A stretch of DNA of 64,000 nucleotides from NCBI GenBank assembly GCA_034096865.1, contig JAWQFJ010017101.1:170001-234000 (forward strand). The letters run 5' to 3'. Shown piece after piece: positions 1-20,800 of the stretch. The position numbers and the translations under genes were made by a program. A model generated the notes under the pieces. The model did not search any database, was not told the origin of the DNA, and was given only the letters and a program-made list of their open reading frames with translations. This DNA comes from Theodoxus fluviatilis (taxonomy: Eukaryota > Mollusca > Gastropoda > Cycloneritida > Neritidae). Each line of letters starts with the position of its first letter. Position 1 is the stretch's first letter.

Positions 1-80
<80 letters not shown>
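1..80. repeat. (CT)n microsatellite at the window start
   Basis: Pure CT for 80 bases, running off the left edge. Confidence 0.98.
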
Positions 81-85
<5 letters not shown>

Positions 86-1203
86 AGTGGGGGTGGGAGT
101 GGTGTGTGTTAATTGTTGTTAATTTCATTCTGTCTTTCGCGCTGTCTGGGTCATGTAGAATGGCGTTCTCGTGCAGCTCTTTGTGGCGATCACAGCCGGG
201 GTTCCTCAACCCTGATACTTAATTCAATGAATGACTCAGAATTTTAAAGTTTTGATTAACTACACACTTAATTAAGTCTCGATCAATCAGCGATTCGAAG
301 TTGTGCTTGTTTCACTATAAGCCTTTCGAATATGTTGTTTCCATTCTTCTCAATTAAGATATCAGAAATAGCTACATCTGATACGTCTCACGTAGACTAC
401 ATGCAGTCCTTCATAATTTTGTGGAGGCATTTGAGGCGGATTTTCATTACCGTCATTTATAAATTAAGTAGCAGCTATAATGGTTCGATCAGAGCATCTG
501 TTTGTGTCGGGATGTAGAAGTTATATAGGAACCCATGATTGGCCTGATCTCTGGGACTGTCTCAGCCGTTGAGAACGGAGGGGTGGAGCCAGAGGAAAGA
601 AGAGGGAAAAACATGTCGAGTTAATTGTTGTTGTTGTTGTTGTTGTTGCGTACCTGGGCTAAACACTCCCAGGATCACTAAAGTGGGTGAGATGATTGCG
701 TGTGTGACTGTTTTTGAACACCCCCGCCATATACGGCAGCCAAACATGCCGGGTGAGATGATTGCGTGTGTGACTGTTTTTGAACACCCCGCCAAGGCGC
801 CATTTACGGCAGCCAAACATGCCGAGAGAGAGAACAAGTTCGGAGAAGTTGAGAGTCCGAAAGCTTAATTTATTGTGTCATGTGCGCTTGTGCGCTGTCG
901 TGTAAGAATGAACAAAGGAGTTGGGAATAATCAGCTGTCCCGACTTGGTCCTCTCCAGATCCCATCAAGCTATAACAACATTTCTTTTGTTTCTTTTGCC
1001 CCAGCTTGGCACAAATCACGTTTTTCCACAGGGGGATTAGCATGCAGTTAAAGATTCTGAGAGTTATGTCCCTTGAATTTACTTGCGCTGCCATGTACAC
1101 CTTTGCAACCTGCTAGAACGTACACAAGTGTGTGTGTGTATTTTTTAAATCTATATATTTGGACTGTCTTCAAGTGCAGTTAACGTATATGATATTTTAT
1201 CAC
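81..1203. other. 5' flank of torsin A
   Basis: No gene found. A 65-bp direct duplication with tgagatgattgcgtgtgtga occurs at about 687-725 and 752-790. The stretch 515-615 (ctgggactgtctcagccgtt and ggagccagaggaaa) is similar in reverse to 33440-33540, so it belongs to another dispersed repeat. No TATA box or transcription start can be fixed. Confidence 0.5.
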
Positions 1204-1212
1204 ATGATCAAC

Positions 1213-10541
<9,329 letters not shown>

Positions 10542-13097
10542 TGGCAAATGGTATGCCACACACAGGTAACAAGGACTGAAGAAATGAGGGAAATTGACTG
10601 TAACTGCTGGATGCAAGTAAGCAGTAGAGATGGCATGGCATGGGGCAGAGATTGCTTCAAGCCCCTCCCCCCAAAAATTGTGTGGTTATGGTAACATGGC
10701 AACAACAAAAAAGGGGGGGGGGGGAGGGGGAGTGGGTAGGTAGGTCAGCCTGAACTTTGAAAAACAAATTTTTAAGAAGAGGTCAGATTTAACATAATTC
10801 ACAATTCATCTTTCGCTGAAAACTCTTTTTTCTATAACTTCAACAATGGATTCCTTGAGTGCTCATAGGGCAGGAAAGATGGGACAGCACACAATTCATT
10901 GATTATTTCTTCTTTTTTTCCACAATTGAAAGAAAATTTTGGGTTGGCAGAAAAAAAGGGTTGGTCAGATTATTGTAAACACAACTCTTTTTCTTTTTTT
11001 GGGGTGGGTGGGTGGGGGGTGGCCTAGCTAATAATTGGCAATATTTTATGAAGGAATGTGCATTACAACTTCATTAAAGAACGTTGATTATGCTGTGATT
11101 TTTCTTCTGAGAATTCACTTGAAAGTGTCTATCTTTTTTATGAACTTGGTGATAGGGATAAGCTCATTTGATATGGCTTAGGTGATTTGTTGTGCCAGGA
11201 GTTGCTTTGTTGTGTTATAAACTTTCGTTGAAATGGTTGTATTTTTCATTGAGAAATTAGGTTCAGCATGGTACAATTTTTAACTGTCATGTATTTCACA
11301 TGAGGTTGAGGTTGGTTGTTGTGAGGCATATTCCAGAATATATGAAGACAGTGCAAGAGGTGAAACAAATTTCTCGTGACCTTTTAAAATGTCTGCTAAA
11401 TTCTGCAACACCTGTTTTTAATCTGATACATGTGAAAATGCTTTGACATATAAATAATGAAGACTCTAGAGAGTAACATAAGGAAAGAGCTGTTTGATGT
11501 TCCCCTCATTGGCTGGAGCCCCTGGCTGCTGAGCTTTCAGGACCTGCTCCAGTAGCTCAGCCAGGGGCGGCCCCAAGCAGCCAGGCTTTCAGGACCTGCT
11601 CCAGTAGCTCAGCCAGGGGTGGCCCTAAGCAGCCAGAGAGGCTACTGGGGGGCATCAGGACAGGGTCAAACCAACCTTGCATTCCAGTCTCCCTGGAAGA
11701 TGGAACCCTCTCCACTAAAAATAACTGGTCACCAAATGCCATGTCCACTTCCGATATTTATTTAAATTTTATACAAATTTATATTTTGCATGCAATGTGA
11801 TGAATATAGTCAATTGCATTTGAGATTCTAAACTGTGCATAGGTGATACAAGAGTGATGTTCATGAGTGATTTGTAGAGAGAAGTAGATAACAGCTCTTT
11901 TGATGGGAAAAGATATTGGACTGGTAGTTTTTACAGTTGATGAAATATTGTTAATTCCAGAGGGAAAAGTGTTAGCATTTATAGGAAAGGCAATACAATA
12001 CATTCATTTTTTTTGTTCTCTTTATGAGTAGAAATGGAGAAAAGCACTTTTAAGTAAAGATTTGCTTGTTTTCCCCAAGGCTTATCTGTTAAAAGTTGTC
12101 TATTTTTTTTCTCTTTGACTATCTACATAAGTAACTCAGCAAAAGTTATCTTGCTCTTTTGGTAAAAGGGTTGTTATTCAGGGCAGTGATATATTTTAAG
12201 CATGCATGGTCAGTTATGACTTTATGTAGTTGATAGTGATTAGTGATGTCAATAGGAAAGGAAGAGGTGAATCTGTCTTTTTCAGAATCCTGTCTAGAAA
12301 GAAAAGCAATCTAATTGTACATTATTTGTATGGAATATATTTCTGCACTATGCATGTTTATTTGGAACAACATAGCTTTGTCACTTGCACCCTGAGAGTT
12401 TGGGGAAGGAACATACCCTATGTGTCTTCCTCCAAAATGCTAAATTGGATGGCCAGGGAAACCGAAACTTAACTTGATCTTATTCTAAAAACTGTAGTGA
12501 TTTTCATGGTCAGTGTGTGGCCTTACTTTGCCTACATTGGCTAATAGGTTTATTTACTCATCCACTCAGTCAGTCAGTCAGTGAATCAGTCATGCATTCA
12601 TTAATTCATTGTTATAATATCTAGGAACAGGGATGCTTAATGTTGCTAGAGATAGGCAATTCAATGAAGGGGAGTATGAGGAAGCATATGGATTTTACTG
12701 GTTGAACTTCATTGACATGACATGAAAAAATTCTTGTAAAAGACACCAGTAAACACAGATGTTTCACAACAGTATCTGTATCTTTTGGTTAGAAACCCCT
12801 GATATACAGGTCATGATTTTGCTCAAAATGTGCTCCTAAATCTTTGTTTCCATAGATTATGAATCTCATTTTTTTAAATAAGAGTATACGTTATGTTTCT
12901 CAATTCTAATGTTTGTTAGGACTCCAGCATGGACTAGTTGTCTGTTTACTGTAATAATGAGATATCATGGTTGCTTGTAAAAACCACATTATTGGATAAG
13001 ATTTGTCTTGCCAGTAATGTTGTAGGTTATGTCTTTGTGTGTGTGTGTGTGTGTGTGTGTGAGTGTGTGTGTGTGTGTGTGCGTGCATGCATGCATG
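10542..13097. other. Intergenic DNA 3' of torsin A
   Basis: Holds a family D repeat (10740-10980), a short imperfect duplication around aggacctgctccagtagctc (11536 and 11590), a family A fragment (12478-12555) and a (GT)n tract (13034-13081). Otherwise AT-rich sequence without a supported gene. Confidence 0.5.
10740..10980 (+). repeat. Dispersed repeat family D, uninterrupted copy
   Basis: Shares ggtcagcctgaact, gagtgctcatagggcagg, gatgggacagcaca, a T-rich tract and gcagaaaaaaagggttggtc with 55470-55666 plus 56508-56560. It lies just 3' of torsin A. Confidence 0.6.
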
Positions 13098-13602
13098 TGT
13101 TGCACTCGTCTCTTCGCAATATCCTGTTGTATGGGGGTTCTCTTAGCTTTCGCCGTGAAGTCAAAGTTCACAACTGCTGGTGGTCGTTTTCAATGAACTT
13201 TATTCACGCACTGGTTGATACACAGCGGTGACAATCAGTAAACAGTATCGTTGTAACAACTTCACTCTACGCGCAATGCCGCAGAGGACTCACTCGTACT
13301 TGCTTATCTATCCTCTAGTTAAGCTCTCACCTTAACTCTGTCGTGTCTCCTTGCGTGTGTGTGTCTCTCTCTCTCTGTCGCTTTGTCCCACTTATATATC
13401 CTTTACACAGGTTCCAGATACTTCGAGAATCTAGTACAATATACTCTCATGCTCCAGCTGGAAATTGACTGACGTCACGTGACACAGCCAAGACAAATTT
13501 AACCCAACTCAACACGTGACCAGGCAACGGTTAGCGGAGAGGCTGATGTAAACACACCGAATGCGCTACAATGTTCCGGTTCCTTCTAGAATCTTCACAA
13601 CA
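13098..13602 (-). mobile_element. Solo LTR, copy 1 (505 bp)
   Basis: In minus orientation it begins TGTTGTGAAG and ends GTGCAACA, flanked by CATG on both sides (4-bp duplication, though inside a CATG-rich repeat). It aligns along its length with 32781-33287, for example through the matching stretches ACCAGTGCGTGAATAAA and GTCACGTGACGTCA. On the minus strand it has a TATA-like gatatataag, the polyadenylation signal AATAAA, an overlapping CRE and E-box (13470-13481), and heat-shock-type arrays of alternating GAA/TTC at 13412-13429 (imperfect) and 13584-13596 (TTCnnGAAnnTTC). No internal region or second LTR adjoins it, hence solo LTR. The superfamily is not determined. Confidence 0.75.
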
Positions 13603-16197
13603 CATGCATGCATATGAACATGTACATTTATATGTTTAATTTTAAACCTTTTTAAAAATAAATTCTTACTTGCATGCCACACAATCACGAGTGCCCACTG
13701 TGAGTGCCAGCAGCAGAGTGCTGGCATATTGTCTGAGCAAGTGAAGGGATTCGGGTTCAAAGCTAGGAGAGTTGGTAAAAGGAGAAAAAAGGGCCTTTTT
13801 ATATTGTGAATTTACTCCCACAGATGGGTGCTCAAACTGCGCACGTGTAACTCCTATTCATCAGGCTATCTCTTTTAATCACTGCAACACCAACTCAACT
13901 CCCCAGGGAGTATACAACCAGGCTGCAGATGAATATGCCACAGTTGTTGTTGTGGGTTTTTTCCCCCATAAATTTCCAGCTCAGCCCTCACAGATACCCT
14001 GTTTTAAAATCTTGGGTGGGGAGAAGCAATGTGAGTGAGGCATCTTGCTCAAGGATGCAACTCTCAGATTCTCAACGCTTTGAATACCAGTCAAGGTGCC
14101 AGCCTCTCAGCCACAGTGACATCTTGTTGAGACTCTTGTGTTGTCATGCTGTGTAGAAAAAAATATATCTACTCTGATGCCTTCTAGTGACAATCAGTGC
14201 TGCTACAAGCTGCCATGATAGAGCTCTTGAAGGGTGGAGAACCAGAGACATCTTTGGCAATCTGTGTACGTTCCAGCTGATGGTAAGGGCATCATTGCAG
14301 CCTCCTGGGCATGATCCACACAAGGATTGGGATCAACAAGTGTCAGAAGCCAAAATGTGTTGTTGTAACTGAATAGCAAAGATTGGCCTGAATCAGCCCT
14401 TAACCCCAGAAGTGCTAAAAAGGCAGAAATTTCAGGCTCCCAAAATATACCTCCATTCCATCAAGCACTTCTCCCGTTGGAAACTTCAACAGTTCATTTA
14501 AGGAACAGTTAAGCCAGAGCAGCTGCTGAACAGTAAAACAAGAGAGAGTTGAATCCATTCTGTGAACCCGAGTCAGTAGTGACTCTGGCGCAGTTCGCAA
14601 TGAATGTGTAATAGACTTGACCCTTTGCATTACATTGTTGCGCCAAAAATAGTTCTGGATACAATTGTTTCCACTTTTTACAGAAATCATTCAGATGCCA
14701 AAACTTGTTTCCATTTCAACACAAACATTTTATATTATCAAATAAACGCTTGTTTATTGCCTCAACAAGCGTAATTTATAATTTTTGTGCGAAATAGTCT
14801 TAGAATAACTTTAACGGCATATGTCAGGGAGCAGAGTGCTATCCTACAAGCCTCTCGTTTGACCTCTTTATGAATATTCCGGATGGAATAGTTCCATCAC
14901 ATGCTATGAACTGTCTAGAGACTTTCGCCGTCAGGCGAAGTCTCTAGTGGACTAGAATGAGTTGAATCAAGCAACTATGCCTTTTCCACCACTGATGGAA
15001 GTCATTAGCAACAACTCATCCAAGCCATTTCAAGTTAGTTCGTGGTAGAAAGAGATATAAAAATTGATTAGGGACAACACTATCTTACTCCCCAAAATCA
15101 AGATCATTAGAGTTGTTTTCCCCAGGATCTGTTTGTCAAGATAACGAAGGTGCATGCTCAAAACGTACCAGGGCGTCTACACCTTCAACTGATCCATGTA
15201 ATTTTTGCTTTGATCTCAGAAAGCACAAATGAGATTTGCAAATGTGCACCTACACTGGTCTATTACCAAAGTTATTTATGTGTGTTATGCTGTAGTGCAT
15301 AATTCCAAACCCAAATATTTTTCAGATAACATGGTGGGAAAAACCCTTACATGTGATGTCTTTTACTTAACTTTTATCTCTTTATTTGTTTATCCTAATG
15401 CATTTGCATTATGTGAGAAGTCAGATGAGAAAGTTGTAATCCAGGCTCCTTTCATTTGCTGGTGTGTTCACCGCAGGGAATTCATAACAGCACTAACATT
15501 TGCCTGCAAGAGTTCACCGCAGGGAATTCATAACAGCACAAACATTTGCCTGCAAGAGTTCACTGCAGGGAATTCATAACAGCACTAACATTTGCCTGCA
15601 AGAGTTCACTGACTCACACCTGTCTGTCTGTCAAAAATATGTTGGTTCTCTTTTCCTCACCCTCCTCTTCTATCTGTCTGTGTGTGTTTGCCTGCTTGCA
15701 TGCGTATGTGCCTGTCTGTCAGTCAGTCTCTCTGCCTCTCTCTCTCTCTCTCTCTCTGTCTCTGTCTGTCTGTCTCTCTCATTCATTGCACATTCAGCCA
15801 AGACAGTTTTCCATTGTCAGTGGGAACACCTCAATGTTGTCCACAATAAATGATAGTACCATTTCATGTGTGCGGGTGCTGATGTTTTTGTCTAGTGTGT
15901 GGGAAATTCTTATTTCTGATAATTGAAATGACTGTTGAGTAGTTGGGCAGCTGTCATACTTGAATCTTTATGTGGCAATGGGAGTTGATCCCAGTGAACA
16001 ATAATAACCCCCTCCCCCATTGTCTTGCAAATTATTTTTGATTCCCTTGTTAGTGTCTTAGTGTGTTTGCTATTTTATATTACTATCTGCCATACTGTGT
16101 GTAAATGTATACACGAAGTAAAGATATTGTACAATGTTTTTCCATGTTCTATTTCTTCTTTTATTTTTACTGTCACATTCCTAATTTAATGAGTAAT
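13603..16197. other. Intergenic DNA between solo LTR and LINE
   Basis: No gene recognised. A 46-bp unit (gttcaccgcagggaattcat and on) is repeated three times at about 15467-15610, and a near-perfect 14-bp stem hairpin lies at 14915-14947 (ctagagactttcgcc / ggcgaagtctctag). A CT-rich tract is at 15735-15780. Confidence 0.5.
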
Positions 16198-17170
16198 AAC
16201 GCGACAGGGCATGAGGTATCCCACTACCGCCAGGAAGTTGACTGCTTGGTGTCGTGGTGTGACGAGAACAGTCTTGAGCTGAACTCCACCAAGACCCAGG
16301 AGATGATCGTCGACCTGAGGAAGAATCCGACTCCTATCGATCCACTGATGATCGGCGGCCAGGCCATCGAGATCGTGGACTCTTTTAAGCTCATCTCCTC
16401 CGACCTCAGTTGGGGCAACAACATTGACGGCATCCATAGGCGTGCCCAGCAGCGGCTGTATTTTCTGAGGCAGCTCAAGAAGTTTGGGCTGTCACCGGAG
16501 ATCATGCTCCAGTTCTACCGTGCTGTGGTGGAAAGTGTACTCACCTTCTCCATCTGTGTGTGGTTCGGAGGTGCCACCCAACAGAAGAAAGACAAGCTGG
16601 AGCGTGTCATGCGCGCTGCTGGCAGGATCATCGGCCGTGATCTGCCCTCCCTAGCCTCTATCTACGCCCAGCGCATAGTGCGCAAGTCCCGTAAGATTGT
16701 GGCGGACCCCTCCCACCCTGCTTGTCCCCTCTTCCAGCTCCTTCCCTCTGACCGTCGTTTCAGGTCCCTCAAAAATGCGCACGTGCCGTTTTCAGAATTC
16801 GTTCTTCCCCACGGCGGTGACGGAGCTCAACGCTGTCCAGGCAGTTTTGCCGAAGCTGATCCTGACGGCGGTGCGCACACACTTCTCCACATCTGTGACA
16901 GTGACACTTTCTCATTTGCGCTTCCTCTGGGACATATGGACTGCTATTGGGGGGGAGGGGGGGGGGGGGGGGGGGAGTTGGTCTTCTTTTTGGTTTTGGG
17001 TGCAGTCTTATCTCTTGTCTGTGTGCAGCTGCATGAGTGGCGTGAGTGATGTGCATAGGGAAATGTCCGTAATTTCTTTGCATAAACGGCGTGTTAGGGT
17101 GTGTAAGCGATGTGTGTGTTTGGCTTTTTGTTTTGTTTCTTTTAGCCTTCATCACTTAGTTTTCCTCGTG
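16198..17170 (+). pseudogene. 5'-truncated CR1-like LINE, reverse transcriptase C-terminal part
   Basis: From about 16198 an open frame matches the C-terminal part of CR1/Rex-type LINE reverse transcriptases: a thumb-like stretch with WCDENSLELN and KTQEMIVDLRKN, then FYRAVVESVLTFSICVWFGG, then the RRFRSLK region. Near 16770 the match moves to another frame, where the motif SFFPTAVTELNA continues, so the copy is frameshifted. The N-terminal endonuclease and the RT active site are missing, as in a typical 5'-truncated copy. A G-rich tract lies at 16951-16977. The 3' boundary is probably just before 17181, where an AAGGTCA-rich element begins. The exact LINE clade is uncertain. Confidence 0.75.
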
Positions 17171-17180
17171 CTCGTTTTTT

Positions 17181-17559
17181 GACTCACATGCAAAGCAAAA
17201 GTGAGTCTATGTACTCACCCGTGTCGTCCGTCCGTCCGTCCGTCCGGGCATAAAAAACTTAAACGTTGGATTTTTCTCGGACACTATGAAGTATATCAAC
17301 ACCAAATGTGGCATAATGGTGTATGATGACAAGGCCTCTAAAACCATACATGGTGACTTGACCTTGCTTCAAGGTCAAGGTCACAGGAGCCATAAATGTG
17401 GTCTCAAAAAGTCATTTTTCACATTTTCCCAATTTTCTCCCACGTTATTGAGAATGGCGACCTTAGCTACAAGTGGTATATAGGTCAAAGCAAGCCCTAT
17501 CTATTGATACCAGTTCGGTTGACCTTGCTTCAAGGTCAAGGTCACAGGAGCTCTTCAAA
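17181..17559 (+). mobile_element. AAGGTCA-rich dispersed element, left part of copy 2
   Basis: Begins GACTCACATGCAAAGC directly after a T run and shows the TCCGTCCG simple repeat and the paired AAGGTCAAGGTCA sites of the copy at 4637. It stops at ctcttcaaa (17559). The rest of the family consensus resumes at 26029, so this copy is split by an insertion of about 8.5 kb. The last 30 bases (17530-17559) are repeated exactly at 26029-26058. Confidence 0.85.
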
Positions 17560-17588
17560 TAACGCCTGATCAGTAGTCCGGATAAGAT

Positions 17589-17716
17589 TCAATCCCGCAC
17601 AATGTTAGTCTTCCGGCAGACAGGACAAGCATAATGGTCTATTTTCAATGCCAATTTCTCAGACACCTTGACGCATTCCCCATGGAACCACTCCTCATGA
17701 CATCGCAACAGATCAT
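17589..17716 (-). pseudogene. PHD-finger remnant beside the Helentron gene
   Basis: On the minus strand, one frame reads CHEEWFHGECVK, then YACPVCRK and a TGA stop at 17591-17589. This is the second half of a C4HC3 PHD finger (zinc ligands CxxE-W-FHGEC, then CPVC). The first half (LMICCD) is in another frame, so there is a small indel between them. It lies about 150 bp past the end of the Helentron endonuclease and about 30 bp from the insertion boundary. It may be the C-terminal domain of the transposon protein or a captured host fragment. Confidence 0.55.
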
Positions 17717-17869
17717 GAGTTTGCCATTAGGGAAACGCTGTCAGACAGAGCGGGCTGTAGTGAGAGAATATTGACATGAATAATGGTGGTTTTGTGAACT
17801 ATGCACAACTTGTTATCGTACAGCAGGGGGTGCTTCCAATCACAGTCATGGTGTTTTGTCAAAAGAGGT

Positions 17870-20800
17870 TCACAGCTGCAGCTTCTTCACAACCATGAAA
17901 ACAGGTTTGTGGTCGGAGTACCAAGACTCTAGCACGCCTGATGTGAACTGTTCTTGTGGAAGGTTGGTAAGCAGCAAGTCCAGGGTGGAAAGATAGTCAC
18001 TAGTTGGTTTCTTGACCACCTGTTGCAAACTGAACCTTGTGCAAAAACTTGCCAGGGGCGCTGGTAGTTTCTCTGACACGTCACAGTTCAGATCTCCCCC
18101 CACCACAACATACTGGTGTGTTTGAAGGGTGTTTTGCACAGCGGCACTGAGAGCTGCACACAGGGTGGTGGTGCTGACGCGAGGTGGAGAGTAGACGCCC
18201 ACCAGGCCGTCCTGTTAGGCTGTTGGAGGCGTCCACAACGGTCAGCTCGATGCCATTCTGGCGACTGGAGCTGGTGCAGCTGATGGGAGGCAACTCGTCT
18301 CGCACATACACCATGGTGCCAGCATGGGGCCGGTGGCCTTTGGATGGAGCTGGGTTGGTGGCAAGCACGGAGAAGCCTGGCACACTGTAGTGGTCAAGGT
18401 TGTGCTCGTCGTCCTGCCAAGTCTCGCTGATGAACAACACGTCAGCCTGCAGAAGGTTTCTCTCACACCGCAAATGGTTGACATGCTTATGGAGAGACCT
18501 GCTGTTGTGGAAGGCTGCGGTGAAACACCCAGTGCCCAGCTGATGCAGATCAGGAAGACAGAACTTGAATGGTTGCTGTCGCAACCTCTCAATCTCTGTT
18601 TTGACATCAGGAGACACCTTGATCTTCTTGGCATCAAAGTCCAGTAGTCTGAGACCATCGAGGGTTTTAGCTCTGCTCAGTGCAACGTACACTAAGTGAG
18701 CCCCAGTGCTGCCCTCGAAGGAAACAGCTACCTTCTCCAGCGTGGATCCCTGGGACTTGTGTATTGTGATGGCTGCACTGGCCGCAACGGGGAACTGGCG
18801 ACGCAAAATGGAGATGTGTTTGTGCCTGCCAATCACAAACTGCTTGGCCGCTTTGAAGACTGGAGTCCATAGGTTGTTGATCTTGTTGGTGAAGAAGAGC
18901 TGTCTGTTTTCATGGCGGATCTTCTCACCGACAGAATGCTCATCAAACTGAATCCAGATGACGGACACATGGCTAGGGTCTTCATCGCCTCTGTGTCCCA
19001 CCTGTCGCAGTGTACCGGGGGCACCATTTGTCAGGCCATCTGCAATGTCCACGTTGTGCACCAGCATTACTCTGGAGTCCACTTTGAGAAGCAGGTCCGT
19101 TGCCAAGGACTGTGTCTGGGTCACTTCCAGACCACGCACCTTCTGCAGTAACTCTTCCTTCAGCTGCAGACTCACCTCGCCCATCACAGTGTCTGTGGCA
19201 TGGATGGTGATGGCGGCTGTCTGCAGGGACTCCAGCTGCTTGGCGTTGTGGGCTTCCACAAGCTTGCGTCTACAGAACAGATGGAGAACTGGGCTGCTGC
19301 TTTGTTGTCCATTATTCGTAGCCGAGTCAGTGGTAGGTGGTCTGCTGATTCGTGACTTGATGACCCGCACATCCTCCTCAGTGTGACAGCCTTCTCGCAC
19401 CCTGTTGAGCAACTGCGCAAACTGGCCATCCTCTTTCTGCCGCATGATCTCTGTCAGCTCAAACATGGTGAAGTACTCCTGCCAGAGTCTGAGTGCCAAC
19501 CCTTCGTAGACAGTGTTAGAGGACTGAAACACCCAGCTGTCCATCACTGGCTGCAGCTGGAACAGGTCACCAACAGCAAGCACACTGACACCACCGAAAA
19601 TCCTCTTGTTACCAGTGCCCATGATCTGCTGCAGTCTTTGGTGGACGAAGTTGAACATGGCAGCCCCAACCATCGATATCTCGTCAATAATCAGCACTGA
19701 CAGACCAGACAGAGATTTCTGCAGGGTGTTCAGGCGGCTGGGGTCAAGGTTCTTGTACTCCTTCAGAGACTGGTTAGCTGGGATACAAAAGGCGGTGTGC
19801 AATGTCACGCCTCTGATGTTGTAGGCAGCCTTCCCAGTTGGTGCAGTCAGAAGCACTCTCACCGAGTCAGGATTGTCACCTGGACGAGAGCTGAGATGTC
19901 GGACTAGAGCGTGGTAGATGGCACGAATGCACTGGCTCTTTCCCACTCCTGCTCCGCCAGACAAGAAACAGTAAAAGGGCTCCGAGTCGGAGGGTTTGGT
20001 GCTGCACTTGGTTTTGATCCAGTGCAGGACATGCAGAAAGAACTGCTGCTGTTTAGCGTTTAGTGAACAGACCAGCTGTTCATAATCATCATCCGAAATG
20101 CGGTTCACCAGTGACTCTGTTGTGATGTTGTCAGAGTCAGCGGTCCGCATCCCCATCTCCTGGCCAATGTCGTAATTCTTGTGCAGTTCGGACTGAGGGC
20201 AAAAGGCTGGGTCAGTGCTGTCCTTGTTGAACTGCTCTTGCCGGCCCTCCAAGTCCTGCGCTGCACGCGCCACTTCGTCCCACGCCTGCTCCTGTTCTCC
20301 CTCTCTCTCAACTCTCTCCATGGCCGCCTCAACAGCCGCTCCTTTGGGGTCAAAGTGACTCTCCACCTCATCGACTGTCTCCTTCATCTTCTTGTATTGG
20401 TCATAAAATGTTTCGCTGTCACCGATGATGTCCTTCTCCTCATCACGCCATGGCAGGTACAGCATCAGACGCTCCCTGTAGTGTTTTTCGGGCTCATCTT
20501 CTGAAGAAAATCTCACACAGCGGAAGACTTTTGGCTTCGTGCGGCGATACAAGATCTTGCCATCGCTCAATTTGTATGCCTCCCCTGACACTGCACTGTA
20601 CTCCCAAACATCATCCACGTTTTCCTCCTCATACTCTCCCTCAGGTTGGAACTCTGTCTTCTTTGCGCTCCTCCTGGTGCTGGGGCTGGCCCGTTTGACT
20701 TCAAACAGGGTGGCAAACTCGGCCAGACACACACACTCCAGTTCCTTGGGTCGGTCTGCGTACCGATCTATCAGGCTGGTGCAGGTGATGTCCGTGTCGT

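Noticed and set aside
20105..20698. Various 80-150 codon plus-strand frames across 18-25 kb
   Set aside because: Antisense shadows of the Helentron gene, which has high coding content.
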